64,000 bases of DNA from an uncultured Subdoligranulum sp. GTDB lineage: Bacteria; Bacillota; Clostridia; Oscillospirales; Ruminococcaceae. The notes beneath the pieces are model-generated. The model searched no databases. It worked only from the letters and a program-made list of their open reading frames with translations, and was not told the DNA's origin. The stretch lies in contig CALZZE010000011.1 in assembly GCA_945830575.1 (NCBI GenBank), forward strand, positions 25,327-89,326. Reading direction: 5' to 3'. The position numbers and the translations under genes are program-made. Positions 30,756 to 40,167 of this stretch are shown here, in pieces. Each line of letters opens with the position of its first letter. Within the stretch, counting starts at the first letter, position 1.

Positions 30756-32970
30756 GGGATGTGCCCTCCTTTTTGCGGCGGCGCAGTTCCAGCGCCGCCA
30801 GTGCCGCCGCGGTGGCCAGCGAGGCAAGCTCGCCCAGACGGAACCGCATCGGCTCATGAACCTGCACCGTGACAGTCCCCCCGGACACCGGCGTCGTTAC
30901 CTGCAACAGCTGCCAGTCACTCAGCGACAGCGGCAGGACCTCGCCAGTGTCCGCCAGCGTGGCCCGGTACAGATTGAAATACCCGTACAACGGCAGCTGG
31001 ATGCGTTCTCCCGGCTGTAGCCCCGCAAAGGAGAAGGTCAGCGTGCCGCCGCGGCGGCTCCAGTCCAGCGCCTCGCTGGTATCCGCCGAAACCACGCCCC
31101 GGCGGGCTTCCTCCCCCGCCTTTTCCAGGTCCACCTCGGTGAGAAGATACTGCCCCTCGTACAGCATGTCGTGAATCCAGTTGTCGTTGGACCCCCGCAG
31201 AGCGGTTTCATTGACGTTCAGGTAGCCAGAGGAGGCGTTCAGGCCGCTGAGCATGGCCATGGACAGCACCACGCCCGCAACTGTGCGGTAATTCTGCTGC
31301 CACAGCGCTTCCATGGCGATGGCGGCGGTCACCGTCCAGCAGACACAGACAATGATGAGCATGCGCCAGGAAAACTGCATCTTGCCGAACAGGTCATAGA
31401 CGGCGGGAAGGGTCTCCTGGATCCTGCCCCAGGGGAACAGGTCGGAGCAGAAGAACAGCGCCAATGCGCCCATGCCCAGACAGCCAAGGCCGATGGAACG
31501 CCTGGACTTTTCCATGCGGGGGAGCAGCAGCACAAACAAAAGCAGGCACAGCAACAGCGCGAATCCCACCGACAGCGTCATGTCTCCCTGCGTTTCCAGG
31601 GTGTGCAGTTCCCCGTTGGTGCTGTAGGTTTCCATGAAAACCTGGGGCAGATACACCCATGCGGTGGTGAGTTTGACCAGAGGGTTCTGATAGATGTTCA
31701 GGTCCCACCGGGAAAAGTGCAGGAAGGGCACCAGATACCACAGGTTCAGCCCCACGGTGGCCGCTGCGGCACCCAGCAGCGTCAGGGGGCGGCGCCTGTC
31801 CGCAAAGAACCGGCGTCCGTCCGCCAGCAGCACCGCCGCACCGTACACCACCCCGAACACCACCACCAGAAAGGTGGAAATGATGTGGGACTGCAGCACC
31901 CCCGTGATGCCCAGCGAGGCCATCCAGAACCCCTTGCGATCATCCGCCTGCAGCAGGTTCCACAGACCCGCCAGCACCAACGGCAGGAACACCATGGCCA
32001 GCCCCTCACCGATGGCGGCGCGGATGTAAAATTCATTCATCCGGTAGGGGTTCAGAAGATACAGCACCGTGAAAAACACCGCGCCCCGGTCGCCCAGCAT
32101 CTTTCGCATGGCGTAGTACGCCACAAACACTGTGGCAAAGGTCGCGCCAATCATCAGCATCTTGAAGGCCAGCATCACCGAGGAACCCAGCGCGCACATG
32201 ATGCCGGAGGGATATAAAAACAGCTCCGGGTACATGATGGGGCTGATATAACCAAGCCCGTCCCAGAAATCCCAGTTGAGCCGTACCGGGAACTGCCCGC
32301 TCAGCAGCGCCAGCCCCAGCCCGTAAATGCGGGAAAGGTGAAAGAAAACGTCATGCCCGTTGGGCAGATGCGCCGTCACAAAGGGCAGACTGGCCGCCGA
32401 GGCCAGCAGGTACAGCTGAAATGGCCGGGCGCTGCCTGCGCGGTATCTGCGCCACAAAAGCCAGCCCACCGCCGCAAACAGAACGGTAAAGCCCGCGATC
32501 CACCAGGTATCGGTGTACACCGGGCCGGTGCTTCGCAGACTGTAATTTACGATATCCAGCCACCCGTCCTCCCCGGCGTAGCAGCGGAGAACCAGCTCGT
32601 TGACGTGGTGGTCCAGCCGGAAGGTCAGATCGGTATGCCGGGCGTTGGGGTCGATGCCGGTGTCGGCCAGCACCAGATTGTTCATGGTATCCACCACTTC
32701 GAACCGGCTGCCCGCCGCGGCGTACCCGTACTGCACCGAAACCGTATACTCGCCGGGGCAGACGGCCTCGGCATGCAGGCCCGCGCTGACCATTTCCCCG
32801 GCAAAGGCGGCGGTATCTCCGCTGGAAGCTGCCTCCGTGTAGGCTGCGGTATAGCCCGGTTCGGCTGTGGAGGTCCAGCGGACGTCCCTGCTCCGCAGGC
32901 CCCACACGGTCACGGCCGCCAGACACAGCATGGCCGCGGCCAGCAGCAGCCGGTTTTTGGAACACTTCAT
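30745..32970 (-). CDS. Polytopic membrane protein, glycosyltransferase-C/YfhO-like
   Basis: 741 residues from the ATG at 32970, which has AAAGAGGTGA upstream; the open frame extends further 5' but that part lies antisense to the divergent gene and is spurious. One N-terminal helix is followed by an extracytoplasmic beta domain (to about 165) and then roughly a dozen transmembrane helices (FVTAHLPNGHDVFFHLSRI, QFPVRLNWDFWDGLGY). The DxxxHLxR-like loop and overall plan resemble GT-C-type membrane transferases of the 6-pyruvoyl-tetrahydropterin-synthase-related/YfhO kind. It is a paralogue of the divergent protein at 33064. Substrate unknown. Confidence 0.75.
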   Translation of the reverse strand: MKCSKNRLLLAAAMLCLAAVTVWGLRSRDVRWTSTAEPGYTAAYTEAASSGDTAAFAGEMVSAGLHAEAVCPGEYTVSVQYGYAAAGSRFEVVDTMNNLVLADTGIDPNARHTDLTFRLDHHVNELVLRCYAGEDGWLDIVNYSLRSTGPVYTDTWWIAGFTVLFAAVGWLLWRRYRAGSARPFQLYLLASAASLPFVTAHLPNGHDVFFHLSRIYGLGLALLSGQFPVRLNWDFWDGLGYISPIMYPELFLYPSGIMCALGSSVMLAFKMLMIGATFATVFVAYYAMRKMLGDRGAVFFTVLYLLNPYRMNEFYIRAAIGEGLAMVFLPLVLAGLWNLLQADDRKGFWMASLGITGVLQSHIISTFLVVVFGVVYGAAVLLADGRRFFADRRRPLTLLGAAAATVGLNLWYLVPFLHFSRWDLNIYQNPLVKLTTAWVYLPQVFMETYSTNGELHTLETQGDMTLSVGFALLLCLLLFVLLLPRMEKSRRSIGLGCLGMGALALFFCSDLFPWGRIQETLPAVYDLFGKMQFSWRMLIIVCVCWTVTAAIAMEALWQQNYRTVAGVVLSMAMLSGLNASSGYLNVNETALRGSNDNWIHDMLYEGQYLLTEVDLEKAGEEARRGVVSADTSEALDWSRRGGTLTFSFAGLQPGERIQLPLYGYFNLYRATLADTGEVLPLSLSDWQLLQVTTPVSGGTVTVQVHEPMRFRLGELASLATAAALAALELRRRKKEGTSHGN

Positions 32971-32990
32971 GGGATCACCTCTTTGGAAAC

Positions 32991-33020
32991 AGTATATCAC
33001 ACTTGCACGGGCAACTGCAA
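32991..33020 (-). promoter_or_regulatory. Minus-strand promoter of the divergent membrane-protein pair
   Basis: TTGCAG (33020-33015) and TATACT (32996-32991) with an 18-bp spacer, overlapping the plus-strand promoter. Confidence 0.55.
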
Positions 33021-33031
33021 TCGTGTATACT
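33003..33031 (+). promoter_or_regulatory. Plus-strand promoter of the divergent membrane-protein pair
   Basis: TTGCAC and TATACT with a 17-bp spacer. The -35 region overlaps the opposing promoter, so the two polymerases should interfere with each other. Confidence 0.65.
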
Positions 33032-33063
33032 AAAAATATCTTTTTGTTCGGGAGGCTCATCGT

Positions 33064-35406
33064 ATGGAGTGGATTCGCCGTCTGGCACAGCGCAAAAACC
33101 GGGTGTTTCTGGTGCTGGCTGCCGCGGAATTGGTGTTTCTGGGGTGGCGGTTGATCGGGGATTACCGTGTGCCGGAGCCGATCGTGTTGGGCGCTGCGGA
33201 CCTGCGCACCTACAGCGACAGCTGTGTGCAGGATGAATACGGCGTCTGGGTGGAGAATTTCACCGGAACCTTTGCCATCACCCGATGGGCGGATGTGCCC
33301 GCCGGCAGCTATCGAATGGATGTGTATTATGAGAACACCGGCAGTCCGGGCAGCGTGTCCCTTGTCCATGAGGTCATTCCCAAAGCGCGGCTTGACACCG
33401 CCAGTCTGCCCACCGGCGGCGGCAGGGTGAGTTTTTCCCTGTGGATGCCGTACGGCAGTGATATCACACAGGTAAAAATCGACGCCGACTGCGCCGAGGG
33501 GGAGGTCATGCGGGTCACCGAGGTGCAGCTCATCCCCACCCACGCCTGGGCGTACACCCGGTTTCTCAGCCTGCTGGTGTTTTTTGTGCTGGCGGACTGG
33601 GCGCTGCTGCTTGCCACGCGGCGGCTGCCGCTGCCCATCCGCAGCGTGAAGGGCCGGTACAGCGCGATGGCGGTGCTGGCCATCACGGCCTTTGCCTGCC
33701 TGCCGCTGGGGATGGAGTATCTCCCCTATGCCCATGACCTGTCCATCCACCTCACCCGCATCGAGGGCCTTGCGGCGGGGCTGCGGGCCGGGCAGTTCCC
33801 GGTGCGCATGGACCCGGAAATCGTGCAGGGCGGGGGCTATCCCTTCAGCCTGATGTATTCCGACCTGTTCCTCTATCCGTCGGCGGTGCTGCGGATTCTG
33901 GGGTATCCGCTGCAAACGGCGTATCGGCTGTATGCGGCGGCGGTGACGCTGGCCACCGCCTGCATCACCCGGTTCGTGCTGCGCCGCATGCTGGGCAGCG
34001 AAAGCATGGCCCTGCTGGGCACCGGGCTGTATGTGCTGTCCTATTACCGGCTGTCCAACGTTTTTGTGCGCGGCGCGGTGGGGGAGTACACCGCCATGAT
34101 GTTTCTGCCGCTGGTGGTGTACGGGCTGTGGCGCATCTTTAACGAGGTCCGCCCCGGCACCGGTTGGCTTTGGCTGGCGCTGGGCTTTACCGGTATTTTG
34201 CAGAGCCATCTGCTCACCGCCGAGATGGCCGGTCTGTTCACGCTGCTGTTCTGTCTGGCCCTGTGGCGCAAAACCTTTACAAAGCCGGTGTTCACCGCCC
34301 TGTGCAAGGCGGCGGGAACGGCGGTTCTGTGGAATCTCTGGTTTCTGGTGCCGCTGCTGCAATACATGGCGGGCGGCGTGTGCAAGGTCAAGTACGCCAA
34401 CGACATGACCATGATGGTGGATAAGGCGGTTTACCCCACGCAGATCTTGATGATGTTTGGCCGCGGCGGCGGCTACGCGGAATCCCTCACCTACGGCATG
34501 GGGCGGGAGATGCCCGCCACTGTGGGCACGGTGCTGGCCTTCGGGGCGCTGCTGCTGCCGCTGGCGCTGCTGGACCCGGCGGTGCGGCGTCAGAACCGGA
34601 CGCTGGCCGGAGCGGGAACACTGGTTTTTTGCTTCGCGGCGCTGGCTCTTTGGATGTCCACCGACGCCTTCCCCTGGTATGACCTGTTCCGTCTGGGCGG
34701 CCCCCTGGCCTCGCTGGCGGCAAAGCTGCAATTCCCGTGGCGGTTCCTGAGTCTGGCAACGCTGCTGCTGGTGGTGTGCATCCTGTGCGCGCTGGTGCTG
34801 TTCCGCCATGCCCGGCCGGAGCTATTCCGTATGGCGGTGCCGCTGCTGCTGGTGTGTACGCTGATCCCCGCCGGGCAGCTTTTGTATGAGGTGTGCGCTT
34901 ACAGCGAGGTCAACCGCTACAACGGCATGCACCGGGAGGAAGCCGTCATGGAGCAGAGCGCGGGCCGCAGCGATGTGGTATACTACATGAGCCTTGGCTC
35001 CATCTCCACGCTGTCGGAACAGGTGGGCGGCGGCGAATACCTGCCCACCGATATACAAAACAACGGCAGCATTCTCACGGAGCCCCGCATCCCCGAGGAT
35101 GTGGAGGTGTCGTATCAGAAGGACGGGCTGACCGTCACCCTGTCCGGCGTCAACCACGGCGGGGATGCCGTGGTGACGCTGCCGCTGCTGGCCTATCCGG
35201 GCTACACGCTGTCCGGGGAGGGCGCGGCGCTGTCCCGGCAGGACGGCTATCTGACCGTGCTGCTGCCTGCCGGCTGGCAGGGCACCCTGACGGTGCGCTG
35301 GACGGGGCTGTGGTACTGGCGTCTGGCCGATGCCATCAGCCTTGCCGCCATCGCGGCCACCGCGGTGCTGGTTCGGCGCAAATTGCACAAAAAGTCTGCT
35401 TTGTGA
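33064..35406 (+). CDS. Polytopic membrane protein, paralogue of the divergent gene
   Basis: 780 residues with a GGGAGG ribosome-binding site. Same plan as the 30745-32970 protein: an N-terminal anchor helix, an extracytoplasmic domain (YRMDVYYENTGSPGSVS), then about 12 helices carrying LPYAHDLSIHLTRIEGLAAGL and GQFPVRMDPEIVQGGGYPF, which match HDVFFHLSRI and QFPVRLNWDFWDGLGY of its neighbour. A C-terminal extracellular beta-domain and a last helix with a KLHKKSAL tail follow. Probably a membrane glycosyltransferase or lipid-linked sugar handling protein acting at the cell surface; this is inferred from topology only. Confidence 0.75.
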   Translation: MEWIRRLAQRKNRVFLVLAAAELVFLGWRLIGDYRVPEPIVLGAADLRTYSDSCVQDEYGVWVENFTGTFAITRWADVPAGSYRMDVYYENTGSPGSVSLVHEVIPKARLDTASLPTGGGRVSFSLWMPYGSDITQVKIDADCAEGEVMRVTEVQLIPTHAWAYTRFLSLLVFFVLADWALLLATRRLPLPIRSVKGRYSAMAVLAITAFACLPLGMEYLPYAHDLSIHLTRIEGLAAGLRAGQFPVRMDPEIVQGGGYPFSLMYSDLFLYPSAVLRILGYPLQTAYRLYAAAVTLATACITRFVLRRMLGSESMALLGTGLYVLSYYRLSNVFVRGAVGEYTAMMFLPLVVYGLWRIFNEVRPGTGWLWLALGFTGILQSHLLTAEMAGLFTLLFCLALWRKTFTKPVFTALCKAAGTAVLWNLWFLVPLLQYMAGGVCKVKYANDMTMMVDKAVYPTQILMMFGRGGGYAESLTYGMGREMPATVGTVLAFGALLLPLALLDPAVRRQNRTLAGAGTLVFCFAALALWMSTDAFPWYDLFRLGGPLASLAAKLQFPWRFLSLATLLLVVCILCALVLFRHARPELFRMAVPLLLVCTLIPAGQLLYEVCAYSEVNRYNGMHREEAVMEQSAGRSDVVYYMSLGSISTLSEQVGGGEYLPTDIQNNGSILTEPRIPEDVEVSYQKDGLTVTLSGVNHGGDAVVTLPLLAYPGYTLSGEGAALSRQDGYLTVLLPAGWQGTLTVRWTGLWYWRLADAISLAAIAATAVLVRRKLHKKSAL

Positions 35407-35447
35407 CGATGGCGCGCATGCGAAATGCCGAAAATTGTATTTATGCA

Positions 35448-35476
35448 TTGACTTTGAATATTTATACGGTTATACT
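35448..35476 (+). promoter_or_regulatory. Promoter of the amino-acid ABC transporter operon
   Basis: TTGACT and TATACT with a 17-bp spacer, 55 bp before the substrate-binding protein start. Confidence 0.8.
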
Positions 35477-35531
35477 GAATTCCATCCTTATTTAGTAAGG
35501 AACATATGAAAAAGGATTAGAGGGAACATTT

Positions 35532-36368
35532 ATGAAAAAAATCACTGCTTTGCTGCTTGGCGCCGTCATGGCGCTGAGCCTGGCCGCCTGCGGCGGCAGC
35601 GCATCTTCCGCCGCTGCGTCCTCTGCCGCCTCCTCCGAGGCTGCGTCTTCTGAGGCCGCTGCCTCCGAGACCACCGAGGCTGCCGCCCTGACCACCGTCA
35701 ACGCCGGCAAGCTCACCATGTCCACCAACGCCGCCTTCCCCCCGTACGAGATGACCACCGATGCCGGTGAGCTCGAGGGCATCGACGTGGAGATCGCGGG
35801 CGCCATCGCGGACAAGCTGGGCCTGGAGCTGCAGATCGATGACATGGACTTTGATGCCGCGCTGCTGGCTGCCCAGCAGGGCAAGAGCGATATGGTCATG
35901 GCCGGCGTCACCGTCAACGAGGAGCGCAAGCAGGTCATGGACTTCTCCAACACCTACGCCTCCGGCGTGCAGGTGGTCATCGTCAAGGAAGGCTCTGACA
36001 TCGCCACCGTGGACGATCTGGCCGGTCACATGATCGGCACCCAGCGCGGCACCACCGGTTACATCTACTGCTCCGACGATTTCGGTGAGGACAGCGTCAC
36101 CGCCTACGACGACGGCCTCACCGCCGTGCAGGCGCTGAACAACGGTCAGGTGGACTGCGTCGTCATCGACAGCGCTCCCGCCAAGGAGTTCGTGGCCGCC
36201 AACGAGGGTCTGGTCATTCTGGACACCGAGTACGCCGTCGAGGACTACGCCATCGGCATGGCCAAGGGCAACACCGCTCTGGTGGAGGCCGTCAACGGCG
36301 CTCTGGCTGAGCTGAAGGCGGACGGCACCATCGATGCCATCCTCGCCAAGTACATCAAGGCCGAGTAA
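35532..36368 (+). CDS. Polar amino-acid ABC transporter substrate-binding lipoprotein
   Basis: 278 residues. A signal peptide ends in the lipobox LAAC; a Ser/Ala/Glu-rich linker (SSAAASSAASSEAAS) follows. The family 3 solute-binding pattern is clear: AFPPYEM near the start of the mature domain, EGIDVEIAGAIADKLG, DFDAALLAAQQGKSDMVMAG, VTVNEERKQVMDFSNTY. Binds an amino acid outside the membrane and delivers it to the permease at 36465. First gene of a binding-protein, permease, ATPase operon. Confidence 0.93.
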   Translation: MKKITALLLGAVMALSLAACGGSASSAAASSAASSEAASSEAAASETTEAAALTTVNAGKLTMSTNAAFPPYEMTTDAGELEGIDVEIAGAIADKLGLELQIDDMDFDAALLAAQQGKSDMVMAGVTVNEERKQVMDFSNTYASGVQVVIVKEGSDIATVDDLAGHMIGTQRGTTGYIYCSDDFGEDSVTAYDDGLTAVQALNNGQVDCVVIDSAPAKEFVAANEGLVILDTEYAVEDYAIGMAKGNTALVEAVNGALAELKADGTIDAILAKYIKAE

Positions 36369-36464
36369 TTGCTTTTGAACGGGAGGGCGGCTCCTGCGGC
36401 GCACTGACGCGCCGGAACGGGGCCGTCCTTCCTTCTGTTTCTACAACCGAAAGGCGGGACAAAC

Positions 36465-37184
36465 GTGCAGGCTTTTTTCTCTGACTTTGCCAGTAAATTC
36501 TATGCCGCATTCCTTTTCAAAGACCGCTGGCTCCAGTATATCGAGGGCGTGGGCACCACGCTGCTGGTCACCGCTGCATCGCTGGCCATGGGCATCGCGC
36601 TGGGCGCACTGGTGGCCATGATCCGGGTGGGCCATGCCCAGCAGCGTCCCGGCCACCACAACCCGCTGCTGGGGCTCATCAACGCCGTGTGCAAGGTGTA
36701 TGTCACGGTCATCCGCGGCACCCCCATGATGGTGCAGCTGCTCATCATGAGCATGGTCATCTTCAAATCCAGCCGCAACTTCACCATGGTGGGCGCGCTG
36801 ACGCTGGGCATCAACTCCGGCGCGTATGTGTCGGAGATCATCCGCGGCGGCCTGATGGCCGTTGACCCCGGCCAGATGGAGGCCGGGCGCAGTCTGGGCC
36901 TCAACTACATCACCACCATGATGGAAATTGTGGTGCCGCAGGCCATCAAGTCAGTGCTGCCGGCGCTGGGCAACGAGTTCATCATCCTGCTCAAGGATAC
37001 CTCGCTCATCACCGTCATCGGTGGCAAGGAGCTGCTGTACGCCGCGCAGGGCATCATGAACCGCACCTACGAGGCCATGTTCCCGCTGCTGGGCACCGCG
37101 GCCATCTATCTGGTGCTGGTCATGCTGTTCAGCGCCCTGCTGGGGAAATTTGAGAGGAGGCTGCGTCAGAGTGATCGAGGTTAA
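36465..37184 (+). CDS. Polar amino-acid ABC transporter permease
   Basis: 239 residues from GTG at 36465, preceded by GAAAGGCGGG. Hydrophobic segments begin near residue 25 (IEGVGTTLLVTAASLAMGIALG). The HisM-type features are present: VIRGTPMMVQLLI and the ATPase-coupling EAA loop around EAGRSLGLNYITTMMEIVVPQAIKSVLPALGNE. It overlaps the ATPase gene by 14 bp, showing coupled translation. Inner-membrane channel of the importer. Confidence 0.93.
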   Translation: MQAFFSDFASKFYAAFLFKDRWLQYIEGVGTTLLVTAASLAMGIALGALVAMIRVGHAQQRPGHHNPLLGLINAVCKVYVTVIRGTPMMVQLLIMSMVIFKSSRNFTMVGALTLGINSGAYVSEIIRGGLMAVDPGQMEAGRSLGLNYITTMMEIVVPQAIKSVLPALGNEFIILLKDTSLITVIGGKELLYAAQGIMNRTYEAMFPLLGTAAIYLVLVMLFSALLGKFERRLRQSDRG

Positions 37185-37887
37185 GCATCTGAAAAAACAG
37201 TTCGGCGGCCTGACGGTCCTCCGGGATGTGAACCTGACGGTGAACAAGGGGGATGTGGTGGTGCTGGTGGGGCCTTCCGGCTGCGGAAAGTCCACCTTCC
37301 TGCGCTGCCTCAACCGTCTGGAGGAGCCCACCAGCGGCGAGGTGCTGTTCATGGGCCAGCCCGTCAACGACAAGGACATCGACAAGGTCCGCGCCAAGAT
37401 GGGCATGGTGTTCCAGCACTTCAACCTGTTCCCCCACCTGACGGTGAAAAAGAACATCACACTGGCCCCCGTCAAGCTGGGCCTGATGAAGCAGGAGGAG
37501 GCGGACGCCCGCGCACTGGAGCTGCTGGGCCGCATCGGTCTGGCCGACAAGGCGGACACCTACCCCAACATGCTGTCCGGCGGTCAGAAACAGCGCATCG
37601 CCATCGTGCGGGCGCTGGCGATGAACCCCGAGGCGCTGCTGTTTGACGAGCCCACCTCCGCGCTGGACCCCGAGATGGTGGGCGAGGTGCTGGAGCTGAT
37701 GAAGGAGCTGGCCCAATCCGGCATGACGATGGTGTGCGTCACCCACGAGATGGGCTTTGCCCGGGAGGTGGCCAACCGCATCATCTTCATCGATGAGGGC
37801 GAGGTCAAGGTGGACAAACCCCCCAAGGAGTTTTTCGAAAATCCGGAAAACGAGCGCCTGCGCAGCTTCCTGTCCAAAGTGCTGTAA
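37171..37887 (+). CDS. Polar amino-acid ABC transporter ATP-binding protein
   Basis: 238 residues. GTG at 37171 is taken as the start: it gives the family-typical opening VIEVKHLKKQFGG, and AGGAGG lies upstream. Walker A GPSGCGKST, Q-loop QHFNLFPHLTV, signature LSGGQKQR, Walker B LLFDEPTSALDPE and the switch His (CVTHEMGFA) are all intact, as in GlnQ/HisP-type ATPases. Last gene of the operon, followed by a strong terminator. Confidence 0.95.
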   Translation: MIEVKHLKKQFGGLTVLRDVNLTVNKGDVVVLVGPSGCGKSTFLRCLNRLEEPTSGEVLFMGQPVNDKDIDKVRAKMGMVFQHFNLFPHLTVKKNITLAPVKLGLMKQEEADARALELLGRIGLADKADTYPNMLSGGQKQRIAIVRALAMNPEALLFDEPTSALDPEMVGEVLELMKELAQSGMTMVCVTHEMGFAREVANRIIFIDEGEVKVDKPPKEFFENPENERLRSFLSKVL

Positions 37888-37891
37888 AAAG

Positions 37892-37927
37892 ATTCCCGCC
37901 GCCCGGTGCCGGGCGGCGGGAATTTTT
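37892..37927 (+). terminator. Terminator of the ABC transporter operon
   Basis: A 14-bp stem (ATTCCCGCCGCCCG with its complement), GTGC loop, followed by TTTTT. Confidence 0.92.
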
Positions 37928-37943
37928 GCTTGTGTGAGGGCGG

Positions 37944-38240
37944 TCATTCCACGGTCAGAATGTCGGAAAAACCGGTGATGTCAAACACCTCGGCCACTTC
38001 CTCGTTCACGTGGATGAGCTTCATGCTGCCCTGCTTGTTCATCACCTTCTGGGCCTTCAGCAGCACCCGCAGACCCGCCGAGGAAATGTACGCCATGTTG
38101 GCGCAGTCCAGCGTCACATCGGTCATGCCGGGCAGAGCTTCGTCCAGAACGGTGTCCAGCTGGGGCGCGGTGGTGGTGTCCAGCCGCCCGTTGATTTTTA
38201 TGGTAAGGACAGTGCCTTCACAGAGTTTGTCAATGGTCAT
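37944..38240 (-). CDS. STAS-domain protein (anti-sigma factor antagonist-like)
   Basis: 98 residues; the start at 38240 follows AAGGGAGG. The STAS fold is recognised from LTIKINGRLDTTTAPQLDTVL and DCANMAYISSAGLRVLL, the latter holding the Ser pair that is phosphorylated in SpoIIAA/RsbV proteins. It would bind a partner anti-sigma kinase when unphosphorylated. No kinase or sigma gene adjoins it; the SpoIIE-type phosphatase at 51285 could act on a protein of this kind, but a link is not shown here. Confidence 0.88.
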   Translation of the reverse strand: MTIDKLCEGTVLTIKINGRLDTTTAPQLDTVLDEALPGMTDVTLDCANMAYISSAGLRVLLKAQKVMNKQGSMKLIHVNEEVAEVFDITGFSDILTVE

Positions 38241-38325
38241 TGGTGGGGCCTCCCTTGTTTTGGTACTTCTATTATAAACGAAGAAACGACAGGGTTCAAC
38301 CGTTGTTTTCAAAAAAAGTACAAGG

Positions 38326-40113
38326 CTATCGCGCTGCCATCCAGTCCAGCACCGCCCGCAGCACCGACGCGGCGTTGGCGCCGCCGCCTCCGTATTCCAG
38401 CACCACCGCCACGGCGATTTCCGGGTCGTCCGCGGGGGCGTAGCCGATCAGCACTGAGTTGGTGTAATGCTCGCCGTTTGCCATCACGGCGGGCAGCTGG
38501 GGACTGCCGGTCTTGGCCGCGCAGGGGATGGGGGCTTCCCGCAGCACCCGCAGCGTCTGCGCCATCCGCGTCATGCCGTCCCGGATGGGGCCGAACACTG
38601 GCTCGCCGCCCTCCACGGTGGTGAACCGTTCCTCATTTTTCCACACCACGGTGCCGTCCGCCGCCACCGCCTGCCGGGCGTAGTGCAGCGCGGGCCGCCG
38701 TCCCAAATTCGCCAGCGTAGCGGCATAGGTGACCAGCTGCAAAGGCGTCACGGCGGTGTTGCCCTGCCCGATGGCGGCCATCAGCGTCAGGCCCTTCTGG
38801 TAGTTGTCGTCGGTGGTCCAGGTCAGGCGGCCTTCGGCGGCGGGCAGCTCCGCGCCGGTGTCATCGGCCAGCCCCAGCAGCCGGGCCATGGCGGAAAAGG
38901 TGTCCACCCCCAGCCGCCGCCCCACATCGTAAAAATAGATGTTGCAGCTGTGCTGCAAGGCGGTACGCAGGTCCACCGGGCCGCGGTGGCTGTATTGCAA
39001 ACAGCCCGGCTGATACCCTGCAAACCAGCGGTAGGTGCCGGTGCAGTTGACGGTGGCGGCCGGGTCGATGCCCGCCGTGAGGGCGGCCGCCGCCACCGCC
39101 GGCTTGAAGGCGGAGCCGGGCGCGTACAGCCCCCGGCACACCCGGTCGGTGAGGGGCGCGGTCGCATCGGCGGCAAGGGCCGCGTAGTCCTGACGGTAGG
39201 TGTTCAGGTCGTAGTCCGGCAGACTCACCGCCGCCAGAATCCCGCCGGTGTTCACCTTCACCGCCACGGCGGCCCCGGCCCGCACCTCCCGGCCCTTACC
39301 CGCCGGGGCGATGGCTTTCAGTTCCTCCATCCGGTTCCAGAGCGCCTGCCGCAGCACCGCCTGCAAATCCGCGTCCAGATACAACTCCAGCGCCGCCCCC
39401 GGCGTGGCGGCAGTCTCGGTGACGGCGGCGGCGCCGCTGCGCTTGGCGGCCACGGTGCGGCTGCCGGGGATGCCCCGCAGCAGGTCCTCATACACCGACT
39501 CCAGACCGCTCTGGCCGATCTCCGCATCCATGGCAAGGCCGTCCTCCCGGCGCGCCGCCCACTGATCCGCGTCCATCGGCCCCACCAGCCCCAGCAGGTG
39601 CGGGGCCAGCGTGCCGTCCGGCCAGCTGCGCCGGGCGCGGGCGCTCAGCCGCACCGCACCGCTCTGCAGCAGCCCCGCCTTGGCCAGCGCCGCCTGCTGC
39701 TCGGTGGAAATTTCCCGTGCCACCGTCAGTTCTCCCGCTGAAACGGCAGAACAAAAGGCGGCAAGCTGTGTTTCCACATCCTTGCCGCCCAGAAGGGTCT
39801 GCAATGTTTGTACCGTGTCCGTCAGGTCGGTGCCGGTTGGCGCCGGAACCACCAATTGTACATCCCATACCGTTTCGTCCTGTGCCAGAACCTGCCCGTT
39901 CCGGTCGGTGATGACGCCCTTGGCCGCGGGCACCGCTGTCTGGTAGACAGTGGTGGAGGCGGCAGCCGCCTTCTCGGCGTATTCCGCCGCCCGGAAAAAC
40001 TGCATCTGCACCAGCCGCGCCAGAAACAGCAGAAACACCACCGCGCACAGCACCAGCAGAAACGCGGTGCGCCGCCGCCCGGTGCGGTTGTGGTTGTGCT
40101 GCCGTCTGGCCAT
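38326..40113 (-). CDS. Penicillin-binding protein 2-like transpeptidase
   Basis: 595 residues with a short basic cytoplasmic N-terminus and one transmembrane helix (FLLVLCAVVFLLFLARL). The non-penicillin-binding domain carries KGVITDRNGQVLAQ. The transpeptidase motifs are PGSAFKPA (active-site Ser in SxxK), SCN (the SxN motif, in LQHSCNIYFYDVG) and AAKTGSPQ (KTG). It crosslinks peptidoglycan outside the membrane. It lies 54 bp downstream of an MreC-like gene, the order found in mre-pbp2 elongation operons; it is somewhat short and lacks PASTA repeats. Confidence 0.9.
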   Translation of the reverse strand: MARRQHNHNRTGRRRTAFLLVLCAVVFLLFLARLVQMQFFRAAEYAEKAAAASTTVYQTAVPAAKGVITDRNGQVLAQDETVWDVQLVVPAPTGTDLTDTVQTLQTLLGGKDVETQLAAFCSAVSAGELTVAREISTEQQAALAKAGLLQSGAVRLSARARRSWPDGTLAPHLLGLVGPMDADQWAARREDGLAMDAEIGQSGLESVYEDLLRGIPGSRTVAAKRSGAAAVTETAATPGAALELYLDADLQAVLRQALWNRMEELKAIAPAGKGREVRAGAAVAVKVNTGGILAAVSLPDYDLNTYRQDYAALAADATAPLTDRVCRGLYAPGSAFKPAVAAAALTAGIDPAATVNCTGTYRWFAGYQPGCLQYSHRGPVDLRTALQHSCNIYFYDVGRRLGVDTFSAMARLLGLADDTGAELPAAEGRLTWTTDDNYQKGLTLMAAIGQGNTAVTPLQLVTYAATLANLGRRPALHYARQAVAADGTVVWKNEERFTTVEGGEPVFGPIRDGMTRMAQTLRVLREAPIPCAAKTGSPQLPAVMANGEHYTNSVLIGYAPADDPEIAVAVVLEYGGGGANAASVLRAVLDWMAAR

Positions 40114-40167
40114 GGTTCTGCCTCCCTGTTGGTGTTCATCTTATCATAGCAAAAACAGCGGGGAAAT

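Noticed and set aside
32971..34809. Extension of the minus-strand membrane protein to 1354 residues.
   Set aside because: The extra part is antisense to the divergent paralogue; the ATG at 32970 has a good ribosome-binding site and promoter.
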